Virus record (IMG/VR): IMGVR_UViG_3300021197_000526
Coordinates: 1-36,913 of that record
Strand: one strand, 5' to 3'
DNA from: a virus
DNA length: 36,913 nucleotides
Below the pieces are notes generated by a model. The model saw only the letters and a program-made list of their open reading frames with translations. It ran no database searches and had not been told where the DNA came from. This document shows, in pieces, positions 29,195 through 36,913 of this stretch; within the stretch, counting starts at the first letter, position 1, and the number at the start of each line of letters is the position of its first letter. Both the position numbers and the translations under genes were made by a program.

Positions 29195-29671
29195 TCAGTT
29201 GATCCTTACGATTTCATAGAAAGGCAGGCGGCCTACACCAAACTCTTGGTGCAAATTGACAAACGAAAACCCAAGCCACCGAAGCCACTTGATGTGGACT
29301 TCGTTGCGAGCATCGACATAGTTGAACAACAACGTGTGATCCTCGTGAAGTGCTTGCAGGCAGTCCTTGGAGTTCCGTAGGAACCACAGGCTACCGTCCT
29401 CTACTCCCTTGGTGCCGAGCATCCAGGCCATGCCCACATCAGGCATGATGGTGCCGACCCCGAACATACAAATAGGGTCTTCTCGCCATACAGCCGTGAG
29501 GCACCGGGAAGACCCAGCGAGCCCCTTGGCTAAAGCGTCATAGGGCGTGCTGCCTGAGTGGGCGGTTACTTCGGCTACATCAGCCGCTCGCATGTGGGCG
29601 GCAATGTAATCGACATCCTCGGGAATGGACTCCCGAATAAGGTTCTTAGGAGTAGCGTTGTGAACGGGCAT
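29195..29671 (-). CDS. GNAT-fold protein, T7 gp13-like (DUF2833)
   Basis: A 158-residue protein with acetyltransferase-like order: IPEDVDYIAAHMRAADVAEV, PICMFGVGTIMPDVGMAWML, FLRNSKDCLQALHEDHTLLF and HIKWLRWLGFSFVNLHQEFG. T7 gp13 has the same kind of fold and is needed for virion morphogenesis without known catalysis. It overlaps the tail tube B end by 26 nt and precedes the gp14-like gene, matching T7 order. I see no clear acetyl-CoA loop, so enzymatic activity is doubtful. Confidence 0.82.
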   Translation of the reverse strand: MPVHNATPKNLIRESIPEDVDYIAAHMRAADVAEVTAHSGSTPYDALAKGLAGSSRCLTAVWREDPICMFGVGTIMPDVGMAWMLGTKGVEDGSLWFLRNSKDCLQALHEDHTLLFNYVDARNEVHIKWLRWLGFSFVNLHQEFGVGRLPFYEIVRIN

Positions 29672-32069
29672 TTAGTGACAGCTCAAACTCAACAGAGACA
29701 AGCGAACAGGGAAGTGGGGTGTCGTTGCGACACTCGATCTTTACCTGATCAGCCTTTGAATAAACGGGCACACGGAAGGTTCCACTCTCCAAAGGCACAC
29801 TGCCCAGGATGTTGTTACCCGACCCAAGGATTCTAGCGGTAAATGGGTGCGTACTGGCGTCCCGATAGTCGGGAGTAACTACGATCTTGAAGAACCCAGA
29901 GTCTGAAAAGTTCAGGGTGAGATATCGGACTTGAACGCGGCCCTCGGTGATCGGGGCCAGGCCCCCGCCCTGCGTACCTTCACGCATCACGACGTCACTG
30001 AACTCGTAGACCATCTCGTACTTCTCACCGAGCCAATAGGTCGTGGAAGACAGATCCTCTGCAACCACGATCTGGTTGCTGTCGTTGGTCTGAGTAGTCA
30101 CCGGGACTCGTCGCCCGGCTTTGGTAATCACCTCAATCGTCGAGTTGTTGTAAGCCTTGTAAGGCATAGTGATTGTGGTGTTCCCAGTGCCTGAGCTGTA
30201 CGACGGTGTGGCTACAGCCTGGTCTACCCGGCGGTCGAGGAGAGTCCGGTAGGACACCCCGGTATCGACCAAGCCCGACTCAAGACGCATCTTGTCAAGG
30301 AAGATGCCATCAGCCCTCTTGACCACGACGTACAGGGTGGTGTCGATGAACTCGATCCCAAGGATCGTGTCGTTGCTGGAGAACTTGAATCGGCCCCATG
30401 AGGACTGGACCCGCTCGTTGTTCTGATCGAAGAACTTGTAGGCATACAGAGACGACCGATCCCCATCCGACAGGATGAAGAGGATGTCTTCGTGGGACGA
30501 CCCTGCCATGTCTCGGATAGAGCCGTTGATGAACTGGGGTATCTGGCCGGAGATGTCTGAGGCATCGAACAGCGTCTCAGCTGTGTCGGATGCAATGTAA
30601 TACTGCCGGATACCTGAGTATGAGCCTCGGTTGAAACCGAAGTAGATCGACGACCCTATGGTGACGGGTCTGACGTCTGACAGGGACTCGTAGTTTGTGG
30701 TCTTCGTCATGGCGACAGTGCGTGGGCTTAGAGGTGCAGTGCCCTGGAGGACGAACTGCGTTTGCTCTGAGAACAGCACCAACTGCCTGGCGAACGGAAT
30801 AGCGGACTGCAAGATGGAGACCGTGGAGTGTGTGGAGGCCACATCAATGGGGTCGGCGTCCATGAGGTCCGTTACTGTGGTTCTCCAGAAGTTGAAGAAC
30901 TCAGCCGTCTCGGACATCACCACGTTCTCATCAGCCAAGAAGGCCAATCGGTTCTTGAAGAACACGAGGTCGCGGATCGTGGTCCCGACGAAGGTGGGGT
31001 CAGCGTTGCTTACCTCGTCCCCACAGTTCCTCTCGCCCCATGTGGGCAGGGTGGCGTGGGAGCCATCACAGGGTCCGAAGACGAACTCGCCGTTGGCTTG
31101 ACGCACCAGCACATGCGGCATGGTTGCGGGGGTGAACTTGTATTTGATGTTATCCGGGGTGGACTCTTCCCAGTGCCCTGAGCCGAACGCCGCATCATCA
31201 GCTACAAACTTGACGTAGTAGTCATCTCGTGTGTCGGTAGCATCTCCGACAATCTTGACCCGAAAGCCGTTGGGGGCCGTGGTCGGAAGGTCACTGAGGT
31301 TCTGCACCTCATCTTTGATAACTGAAATGGCGGTGTCGCCCAGGCCGTCCGAGGCATCAACAGTAAAGTCAGAGGAGCGTTTGAACCACACCACACCGCC
31401 GGAGCGAGCCACGGTGTAGCCCGTCATTGCTCCATCAAACTGATCTGCGATGTAATCGGTGTTAATGTGTTGACGAGCGTCAGTATCGGTCGCCGCATCA
31501 GTTTGATACGTTAAGGGGTTGGTGCCAATGGTAACCGAGTAGTTGGTCTCGTAATCCCCTTGCTTGACAAACACCAAGGCTTCGGGGTCTCGGGCCGTGA
31601 CCACAGAGGAATCCATGGTGACGGTGGCAGTCCTGTTGACGAAGAACGTGTAGTCCGCAATCGTCAGAGCACGGAGGTTGATATCTGCCGGGGTTGAGGC
31701 GTCTGGCATGTTTAGGTACGCCAGGTCCGTAGCATCCACAACATTGCCCGCAGCGTCCTTAACAACCTTGGGGGTCCCATCGACATCGTGGACCGTCAGA
31801 GTCGTCCCGGTGTTTGTGGCCTTGACTGTGACCACATACCGCTCATCGGCATCACGGTTGATTGTGTGGATGAAGTAGTCAGAGGCGTTACCAGTTGCTG
31901 TCGTAGACAGTTTGGCGACATGCTCCGTGGGCATCCGTTTAGTCAGGCCGTCCAGCACACTCGGTACTGCGTTGTCCTGTACGTCACATTGGTTTTCAAA
32001 CCTTGCGCTATCGGGTTGCTGTGATACGCCCCCGATAAGGTTGGAGATGCCCTTGGAAACTAAAGCCAT
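29646..32069 (-). CDS. Tail tubular protein B, T7 gp12-like
   Basis: An 807-residue nozzle protein (T7 gp12 is 794). The N-terminus VSKGISNLIGGVSQQPDSAR with FENQCDVQDNAVPSVLDGLT is diagnostic for this family. The C-terminal part has the RVQVRYLTLNFSDSGFFKI and RDASTHPFTARILG signatures. Six copies would form the tail nozzle to which fibres attach. It overlaps the tail tube A stop by one base (TGATG). Confidence 0.95.
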   Translation of the reverse strand: MALVSKGISNLIGGVSQQPDSARFENQCDVQDNAVPSVLDGLTKRMPTEHVAKLSTTATGNASDYFIHTINRDADERYVVTVKATNTGTTLTVHDVDGTPKVVKDAAGNVVDATDLAYLNMPDASTPADINLRALTIADYTFFVNRTATVTMDSSVVTARDPEALVFVKQGDYETNYSVTIGTNPLTYQTDAATDTDARQHINTDYIADQFDGAMTGYTVARSGGVVWFKRSSDFTVDASDGLGDTAISVIKDEVQNLSDLPTTAPNGFRVKIVGDATDTRDDYYVKFVADDAAFGSGHWEESTPDNIKYKFTPATMPHVLVRQANGEFVFGPCDGSHATLPTWGERNCGDEVSNADPTFVGTTIRDLVFFKNRLAFLADENVVMSETAEFFNFWRTTVTDLMDADPIDVASTHSTVSILQSAIPFARQLVLFSEQTQFVLQGTAPLSPRTVAMTKTTNYESLSDVRPVTIGSSIYFGFNRGSYSGIRQYYIASDTAETLFDASDISGQIPQFINGSIRDMAGSSHEDILFILSDGDRSSLYAYKFFDQNNERVQSSWGRFKFSSNDTILGIEFIDTTLYVVVKRADGIFLDKMRLESGLVDTGVSYRTLLDRRVDQAVATPSYSSGTGNTTITMPYKAYNNSTIEVITKAGRRVPVTTQTNDSNQIVVAEDLSSTTYWLGEKYEMVYEFSDVVMREGTQGGGLAPITEGRVQVRYLTLNFSDSGFFKIVVTPDYRDASTHPFTARILGSGNNILGSVPLESGTFRVPVYSKADQVKIECRNDTPLPCSLVSVEFELSLNARSQRYS

Positions 32070-32674
32070 CAGGAGATCCTGTTCCTAACTTCACCGCGAT
32101 CAATGACGCGGTAAACGTCGTAGTTGTCAAAGATGGTGTAATCGCCGCCATCGCTCTCTGCCTCTCGAAGCGTAATGAGAGCTTGGAACTCATCGTTCTG
32201 GTTGAAGTCGTGGTGCTTACTGGACCCCACGACTCGATCCTGAAACTTACGGGCTGCTCGGATCATGACGTACTGACGGGCTGCCTGGGGCAGATCGGTC
32301 CAGTCGAGCAGGTAGATCACAGTGCATTTGAGGGCGTCGGTGATCGTGAAGGTCTTGTCAGTCTTGTTGTAAATCTTCTGGCCTCGCTGGATGTACTGAG
32401 TAGTACCAGCGTTCTCAGGCTCCACATCGATTCGAGCGACGTTCTCACTGAGAACAATCTCGTTGGAGGTGTTGGGACTGAGAGAGACCTCGTATTCGCG
32501 GTTGAAGTTCCACCCCGCACTTTGGATTTCACGGGAAACTTCGTCGAGGATCTTCATGGCCATGATGACATCTGAAGTCTGACTCGCCGCGTCAAGGGTG
32601 TTTACTGGAGCCTCACCGATGACAGACATCATCGTGTTGACGGCTTCCAGCCGGGTAGTGTTAGCGAGTGCCAT
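32069..32674 (-). CDS. Tail tubular protein A, T7 gp11-like
   Basis: A 201-residue adaptor protein (T7 gp11 is 196). Signature: RLEAVNTMMSVIGEAPVNTL, VSREIQSAGWNFNREYEVSL, and DLPQAARQYVMIRAARKFQD. It joins portal to nozzle. The start at 32674 has AAGGA upstream. It is separated from the capsid gene by the terminator at 32686-32719. Confidence 0.95.
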   Translation of the reverse strand: MALANTTRLEAVNTMMSVIGEAPVNTLDAASQTSDVIMAMKILDEVSREIQSAGWNFNREYEVSLSPNTSNEIVLSENVARIDVEPENAGTTQYIQRGQKIYNKTDKTFTITDALKCTVIYLLDWTDLPQAARQYVMIRAARKFQDRVVGSSKHHDFNQNDEFQALITLREAESDGGDYTIFDNYDVYRVIDRGEVRNRIS

Positions 32675-32685
32675 GGGTATTCCTT

Positions 32686-32719
32686 AAGAGAAAGGTAGTG
32701 GCCCCCCGAAGGGGGCCAC
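32686..32719 (-). terminator. Terminator after capsid gene
   Basis: Minus strand: perfect 9-bp stem GTGGCCCCC/GGGGGCCAC with a TTCG loop closed by C-G (an exceptionally stable UUCG tetraloop), followed by a weak tract TACCTTTCTCTT. It stands where T7 has Tphi after gene 10, allowing excess capsid mRNA over tail mRNA. Confidence 0.8.
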
Positions 32720-32751
32720 CACCGAGTGGCCGGGACAGTGGCCTAATGGGA

Positions 32752-33738
32752 TCAGACAGCCAGTTCGACGAGAGCTTCCTCTCGGAGAACATCGTGGCCC
32801 ATCGCGTACCGAGCGACCATCAGGGTTCCCTGACGCTCCACCTGGTACTCGGACTCGATTGCGAGATCCATGAGCTTGACCGATCCAAGACCACTACGCT
32901 GGAAGACGAGTGCCTTGGTGGTCGTGCCTGCGGTGCCTGCGAAATCGTAGGTGCCGGTAGCAGTACCGTTATCACCGGCTGCTACAACCCAATCTGCCGT
33001 GGGGACATGATTGGACTTCAGGATCTGGATGCCAGCAACGCTGAGGACCACACCGCTTGCAATGGAACCGTTGCCATCGTTGCCGTAATCACGGTTGATA
33101 GCATCCTTGTTCTCATTGATGAGCAGGTAATACTCTGCTGGGTTCATCACGCAGAACCGATCATTGGCGGGTACATCAGCTTCATCGAGCTTCTGTGCTG
33201 CATCAATGATGCCGCCCAGGAGGTGATCACCGCTGTCGGCGTTACCGATGTCGATGGTCTGGTCGATGGTTGCACCGAAACGATCTGTCGTAGTGCGTGC
33301 GCCGACGAGGCCGTAGCGGATCAGGTTCTTGTCGGCTTCATTAGCCAACGCAAATCCCATCTGCCTGGTGTACTCGGAACGTACATCGTAGTGATTCTTG
33401 GCGTCGTCAAGGTTGGCAACGAAGGCAGCCGAGATAAGCATCTCATTGATCGTGACAACCTTCTCGTTGTGCTTGATCGCCGACAGGTAGTTTGCACCAC
33501 CAGCTTCGGTATCTTCGATGATTGACTCACCAGGAGTGTGATAGGAAGCAGTTGCCTTGCCGATAGCAGGGAACTGCGCAGACTTCCCGGACTGGATAGT
33601 CCGCACGGTGTGCAAGGGCATCATCACGTTTGCTTCTTCAAAGCTCGCGATGACTTCCCCGGCCCACTGCTTAAGGAACAGTGCATCAGCCGTGCCGCCG
33701 TTATTGACGAGCCCCGACCGTGAAAGTGCCATAGCCAT
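32752..33738 (-). CDS. Major capsid protein, T7 gp10-like
   Basis: A 328-residue HK97-fold capsid protein of T7 type: GLVNNGGTADALFLKQWAGE, VIASFEEANVMMPLHTVRTI and SGKSAQFPAIGKATASYHTP. It is near T7 gp10A length (345). There is no sign of a gp10B-type frameshift extension: the stop is followed at once by the terminator. The upstream gap 33739-33830 contains ATAGTGACACCC and TTTTCAATCC, possible promoter pieces not close enough to the consensus to call. Confidence 0.95.
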   Translation of the reverse strand: MAMALSRSGLVNNGGTADALFLKQWAGEVIASFEEANVMMPLHTVRTIQSGKSAQFPAIGKATASYHTPGESIIEDTEAGGANYLSAIKHNEKVVTINEMLISAAFVANLDDAKNHYDVRSEYTRQMGFALANEADKNLIRYGLVGARTTTDRFGATIDQTIDIGNADSGDHLLGGIIDAAQKLDEADVPANDRFCVMNPAEYYLLINENKDAINRDYGNDGNGSIASGVVLSVAGIQILKSNHVPTADWVVAAGDNGTATGTYDFAGTAGTTTKALVFQRSGLGSVKLMDLAIESEYQVERQGTLMVARYAMGHDVLREEALVELAV

Positions 33739-33830
33739 AGTAGTAAACCTCTTTGTGGTTAAGGATTGAAAAGGGTGTCACTATCCTTCACGCCTCGGAC
33801 CACTGGTTATCCGCCTCGACGGGCCAGTTC

Positions 33831-34082
33831 CTAATTCGCAGGGACTTCTTGCGACGAAATAGATCCGGCATACCAACCTTCTGGAAGGTCTACCGAATTG
33901 CTGGACAGCTCCCACGCGGAGCCGCTCCAGTAATAGACATGACCCCGTATTCCGGGGCCAAGTCTTACGAGTGCATCTGATTCAGGGACGAAGACTACTC
34001 TTGTGCCGCCGCAGCCGTTCATTCCAACGACGGCGGACGTTAGCAGGCACATCAGGAGCATCCTGTGCAGTAGGTGCTTCAT
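33831..34082 (-). CDS. Small lipoprotein, possible outer-membrane spanin
   Basis: An 83-residue protein with a classical lipoprotein signal: basic start MKHLLHR, hydrophobic stretch LMCLLTSAVVGMNG and Cys, so the mature protein would start CGGTRVVFVPESDALVRLGP. The end …LPEGWYAG is a pattern I have seen in small phage lipoproteins near lysis or head genes. It overlaps by 101 nt the 57-residue ORF upstream in another frame, the nested arrangement typical of Rz/Rz1 spanins. Spanin function is inferred from topology and overlap only. Confidence 0.65.
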   Translation of the reverse strand: MKHLLHRMLLMCLLTSAVVGMNGCGGTRVVFVPESDALVRLGPGIRGHVYYWSGSAWELSSNSVDLPEGWYAGSISSQEVPAN

Positions 34083-34155
34083 TCGCCTTCTCCCACATAA
34101 ATGGGATCAAAGCCTTGAACAAGGCCACAAAGGCCATGCTTATGGCTTCAATCAT
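33982..34155 (-). CDS. 57-residue small protein overlapping the lipoprotein gene
   Basis: Sequence starts MIEAISMAFVALFKALIPFM (a hydrophobic N-terminal helix), then a polar linker and a strongly basic end VRRRWNERLRRHKSSLRP. The ATG at 34155 overlaps the upstream stop as ATGA, good evidence for coupled translation. It shares 101 nt with the lipoprotein gene in another frame. It could be the inner-membrane partner of a spanin pair, although it lacks the usual long periplasmic coiled coil. Confidence 0.6.
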   Translation of the reverse strand: MIEAISMAFVALFKALIPFMWEKANEAPTAQDAPDVPANVRRRWNERLRRHKSSLRP

Positions 34156-34346
34156 TCTGCTGTCCGTTTCAGCGTGAGCCTGGCTCCGGTGTACCCAAGG
34201 GCAACCAGTGCAGACTGCACCAAGCCAACGACCTGAGCCGAAGTACCTTCAAGAGTGAAGGTTCCAGAAGCCACCAGGGCTCCGAGTACGACGGCGATCA
34301 AGCTCATCCAAAACTCAGTTGTTCTATATCCGGGTTTAGTGTCCAC
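34152..34346 (-). CDS. Small membrane protein, holin-like
   Basis: A 64-residue protein with two hydrophobic segments: TEFWMSLIAVVLGALVASG and AQVVGLVQSALVALGYTGAR, then LTLKRTAE. The TTEFWxS…VxGLxxxALxALGYTxAR pattern recurs in small putative holins of marine phages. GTG start at 34346 with AAGGGG seven bases upstream. It starts a three-gene coupled cassette (with the 57-residue protein and the lipoprotein) between scaffold and capsid. Confidence 0.7.
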   Translation of the reverse strand: MDTKPGYRTTEFWMSLIAVVLGALVASGTFTLEGTSAQVVGLVQSALVALGYTGARLTLKRTAE

Positions 34347-34357
34347 GGCATGTCCCC

Positions 34358-35173
34358 TTACTGGAGGTTAGAAACCGCAAGGCGGTTTGTTACATCAGCC
34401 CGATAGGCCGGATCATTCCGGTATCGAGTGTCCTTCATGGCCTTGGTGACTTCGGCCCACGAGCGGAAGGAAGTGGAAGCACCAGTGCTACCGACTTCTC
34501 CCGCGATCAGATTGGGACGTCCCTCGGCCTGCTGGTAGCGGGCGAAGAGTCCCTGAATGTTCATCTTGACGGTCTCGACGTCGTTGGTGTCCATGGCCGT
34601 GTTGTATGCGTCCTGCTCGGCTTCCGAGAGGTTCTCAGCAGCCCAGGCCGTAAGGGCCTCGTAGGACTCTCGACCACCAACCGACTCCAGCAGTGAGGAC
34701 TGCTGTTCAGTCATCAGGGCCTTTTGACCTGCCACATACGCTTCCACCAAGTCACGAGGGAGCCCGCGAGATTCGAGATCAGCATAGGCATCCTCGGAAA
34801 TATCGCCGTCTTGCAGCACTTGTTGGGTGAAGTCTTGCAACTCGTCCTGGGACACGAGGCCACCCTCCGCCCCCTCGGGCAGTTCGGCGTCTTCGGGCAT
34901 CTGTTCGGCTTCTTCAGACACACCTGATCGCATCTTTTCGAGTTCGGCGTATGATTTGGCGAGGGCTTCGACATCGACGGTCCCATCTTCTTGAATGAAC
35001 TTGTCCGGGACTTCAAAGGCCTGTTGTTCGGAAGCTTGTTCGGCTTGCCCCTGCGGCATGACTTCCTGCTCATTAGCTTCGGAGCCCTCATACATTGGTT
35101 GGTTAGGGGCTTCAGACCCGGTGGTCTCGCCCGACACTTGAATACGTTGTGCGTCCATGTCCCTATGCCTCAT
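34358..35173 (-). CDS. Capsid assembly scaffolding protein, T7 gp9-like
   Basis: A 271-residue, very acidic, helical protein (NQPMYEGSEANEQEVMPQGQ; AEQMPEDAELPEGAEGGLVS) with a basic C-terminus around YRNDPAYRADVTNRLAVSNL, the charge pattern of T7-type scaffolds that leave the prohead before packaging. It lies between portal and capsid. It may start at 35173, overlapping portal by 11 nt, or at the ATG at 35158 preceded by GAGGCATAGGGA. Confidence 0.88.
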   Translation of the reverse strand: MRHRDMDAQRIQVSGETTGSEAPNQPMYEGSEANEQEVMPQGQAEQASEQQAFEVPDKFIQEDGTVDVEALAKSYAELEKMRSGVSEEAEQMPEDAELPEGAEGGLVSQDELQDFTQQVLQDGDISEDAYADLESRGLPRDLVEAYVAGQKALMTEQQSSLLESVGGRESYEALTAWAAENLSEAEQDAYNTAMDTNDVETVKMNIQGLFARYQQAEGRPNLIAGEVGSTGASTSFRSWAEVTKAMKDTRYRNDPAYRADVTNRLAVSNLQ

Positions 35174-36716
35174 CTATTGGGGGTTGAGCGGCCTCTTGGG
35201 ACATCGCGTCGATGACCTGTGGGCCGAAAGTCTGAGCAGCCTGCATCATCATAGCTTGCTGCTGTTCGGATTGAATCTGCTCTTCACTCTTGATGAGCCC
35301 CTCGGTGTCGATGCCCAGTGCCATCGCCCTGCGGTCCATATACTCCCGCATGTTGACGAACTGACTTAGGGCCTCCGGGCCGAGCAGTTGCCCGACACCA
35401 AGCAGGAACTCGTCCATCTTGTTGAGATCGTTGCCACGCCCAAGGGCGTCTATGCCGGTAATGATAGCGGGATGGACCAGATCGGAGGGCAGCTCAGGGA
35501 GTCGTTTGTCTCTCTGCATCTGATCCATCAACCGCTGAACGAGGGGCATCTGGAACTCTTGAGAGAGTACGCTGTAGATGCCGCCCAGTTGTCTTTCAAT
35601 GCTTTGGGTGACCAGGCGGACCTCCGCAGCGGTGACCCGCTCGGCGTTCCGAATGGCGTTGTCTGTCAGGAGAAATGCATAAGACAGACGCTCGCTGATC
35701 GTTTGTATCGTTTGGTATGCGATTGACAGGTCCGCAGCCTTATTAAGCTGTAGAACCGATACGTCCGCTGCGGACCCTTCCACAATGCCACCATTGGGTG
35801 CCTCCGCAAGTACACGAGATCGGGTGACCCCGTTGGGTGATACAAGGAACAAGACCTTAGCGGCTGCCGCCGAAGCCTCCACAATGCTCTGCGTCAGGCT
35901 CTCAAGGCTCTTGAGATCCCCGATGTACTGCTCAACGTATCCCCGGCCATAGTCCTCTCCCTCAGTACGGGCCATTCGGAGGACAATGTAAGGGGACTTA
36001 TCGGAATCAAAGACACCCGAAGAGCCAGGGATAACGGACCCGCCTACCTCTTGGTAGACCTCAATCTTGCCATCATCCCTAGTCTTCACACAGGTGTAGA
36101 TGTCAACCGAGTTCTCACTCGACGTAACATCCAAGTGCTCGCTGGCCAACGGCTGAGCTTCCTTTGGAAGCATCTCCGGGGCCACCGATTCCTTAGTGAT
36201 GATCTTCCGGGGGTTGCCCATGGCGTCACGTTTGACGACATAGCGGTCCAGGTGCAGCACCCGCATCCCCCCGCCTTCGGGAAGATGGAGGCACACGTTG
36301 CCGGTGATGATCAGGTGACGAAGGGCCTCAAAGGCTTGCACCCGGAGGGCCTGAGTCTCGATCTCGCTCATGACTGAGCGTTCGATCTTAGACAACGCCC
36401 CCTCGATATCGGTCTTGATCTGAGCCCCATCCGCCTGGCCCTCCATCTCATTCAGTGCGGTCTGGTCAATGACCAACCGGAAGAATGGGGAGTTAGGCGG
36501 TAGAAGGCTCAGGAGAAGGGCCGAAGCGAGGTTGTTGACGCCACGCGCTCCCACGGACTGATAAGGCGTGGGGAGCTTGCTGGTCGCATTGTGCCCTTCA
36601 TCCGGCATGACCGTGGGGATGGTGAGCTTAGAGGCATCCCGTGCTCTGCGGATGTAGGGGTCTCGGAGTGCGGACAGTTTGGTGTATGCACTCTGAGCAG
36701 CACCTTGCGTCATCAT
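35163..36716 (-). CDS. Portal (head-tail connector) protein, T7 gp8-like
   Basis: A 517-residue portal (T7 gp8 is 536). Signature blocks: YQSVGARGVNNLASALLLSL with LPPNSPFFRL, EALRHLIITGNVCLHLPEGG, DYGRGYVEQYIGDLKSLESL, and ERVTAAEVRLVTQSIERQLG. Twelve copies form the ring through which DNA enters and leaves. The two adjacent ATGs at 36716 and 36713 are both possible starts. GGATC precedes them in the 11-nt gap after the gp7.3-like gene. Confidence 0.95.
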   Translation of the reverse strand: MMTQGAAQSAYTKLSALRDPYIRRARDASKLTIPTVMPDEGHNATSKLPTPYQSVGARGVNNLASALLLSLLPPNSPFFRLVIDQTALNEMEGQADGAQIKTDIEGALSKIERSVMSEIETQALRVQAFEALRHLIITGNVCLHLPEGGGMRVLHLDRYVVKRDAMGNPRKIITKESVAPEMLPKEAQPLASEHLDVTSSENSVDIYTCVKTRDDGKIEVYQEVGGSVIPGSSGVFDSDKSPYIVLRMARTEGEDYGRGYVEQYIGDLKSLESLTQSIVEASAAAAKVLFLVSPNGVTRSRVLAEAPNGGIVEGSAADVSVLQLNKAADLSIAYQTIQTISERLSYAFLLTDNAIRNAERVTAAEVRLVTQSIERQLGGIYSVLSQEFQMPLVQRLMDQMQRDKRLPELPSDLVHPAIITGIDALGRGNDLNKMDEFLLGVGQLLGPEALSQFVNMREYMDRRAMALGIDTEGLIKSEEQIQSEQQQAMMMQAAQTFGPQVIDAMSQEAAQPPIDEA

Positions 36717-36727
36717 GGCGTAGATCC

Positions 36728-36913
36728 TTAGTAGTTAAGTCCCGATCCCGTCATCGGGATTCGGAGAGAAGACTTGCCACGCTTGCGCCTTGTGGCGGCA
36801 TCGCCAGACCTGGCAGCAATCATCTCTTTGGTGTTGGTCCGCTTGGGCTTCGCCACGGCTTCCGCTGTTCGGGCCGGGGGCGGTGCGGGAGGAGGAGCCG
36901 GGGCCATTACGGG
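36728..36913 (-). CDS. gp7.3-like tail assembly protein, N-terminus at window edge
   Basis: An open frame of at least 61 codons running to the right edge. It is Pro/Ala-rich (APAPPPAPPPARTAEAVAKP), then basic, ending GDAATRRKRGKSSLRIPMTG then SGLNY. T7 gp7.3 likewise ends in a basic stretch followed by Ser/Gly and a short hydrophobic end, and precedes portal. An ATG lies at 36907 but no ribosome site is visible in the remaining bases, so the gene probably starts beyond the window or across the contig ends. Likely an ejected virion or tail assembly protein. Confidence 0.65.
   Translation of the reverse strand, partial: PVMAPAPPPAPPPARTAEAVAKPKRTNTKEMIAARSGDAATRRKRGKSSLRIPMTGSGLNY

Noticed and set aside
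33750-33790. GTGACACC before the capsid gene, similar to part of the SP6 promoter
   Set aside because: The essential CACTATAG part is absent, so it is noted only in the capsid entry.
1-36913. CRISPR arrays, insertion sequences, rRNA, riboswitches
   Set aside because: No regularly spaced direct repeats with spacers, no transposase, and no conserved RNA structure beyond the tRNA were seen.

Overview
The window is almost all of the genome of a T7-like (Autographiviridae-type) podophage that carries lysogeny genes. Every gene I can support lies on the minus strand, so transcription runs from high to low coordinates. The assignment rests on a complete T7-type set: single-subunit RNA polymerase, primase-helicase, family A DNA polymerase, 5'-3' exonuclease, portal, scaffold, capsid, tail tubes A and B, gp13/14/15/16-like ejection proteins, T7-type fibre, and small and large terminase. 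The sequence is GC-rich and the host cannot be named from it. The closest layouts I know are the integrase-bearing marine T7-like phages (pelagiphages, P-SSP7), but base composition argues against a Pelagibacter host.

The contig is permuted relative to the probable packaged molecule. It is opened between gp6.7-like (51-293) and gp7.3-like (36728 to the right edge) genes. The natural ends probably lie near 16.4-16.65 kb, just past the terminase. There a five-copy 9-bp CTTAAG array, a T7-like promoter and a tandem hairpin repeat sit together, as in the T7 concatemer junction.

In transcription order from that junction: two small genes (16.4-15.87 kb); a control region with two sigma70-like promoters, an intrinsic terminator and two inverted repeats (15.83-15.51 kb); early genes (15.46-12.65 kb) sharing one AGGAG leader and including three membrane micropeptides and one very acidic protein; a terminator; a lysogeny block of MarR-like regulator, tyrosine integrase and complete tRNA-Leu(UAA), the likely attP (12.5-10.9 kb); a terminator; then RNA polymerase, SSB, RusA, HTH protein, primase-helicase, i-type lysozyme, sigma4-like HTH protein, C5 methyltransferase, DNA polymerase, PD-(D/E)XK nuclease, exonuclease and an Nmad1/DUF1599-like protein (10.74-0.3 kb). 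Crossing the contig ends, the late block follows: gp7.3-like, portal, scaffold, a small membrane/lipoprotein cassette, capsid with its terminator, tail tubes, ejection proteins, fibres, holin, terminases (36.9-16.7 kb).

The points most worth following are: a 214-codon ORF of recognisable family character inside the methyltransferase gene in another frame; a lysozyme whose signal-anchor-like N-terminus is encoded out of frame in the helicase gene and whose C-terminus overlaps a sigma-like HTH gene; a repeated CAATCCACT element before several gene groups; ACTAAG half-sites around the repressor gene; and a gp16 homologue with a zinc-peptidase HEIWH motif where T7 gp16 has a transglycosylase.
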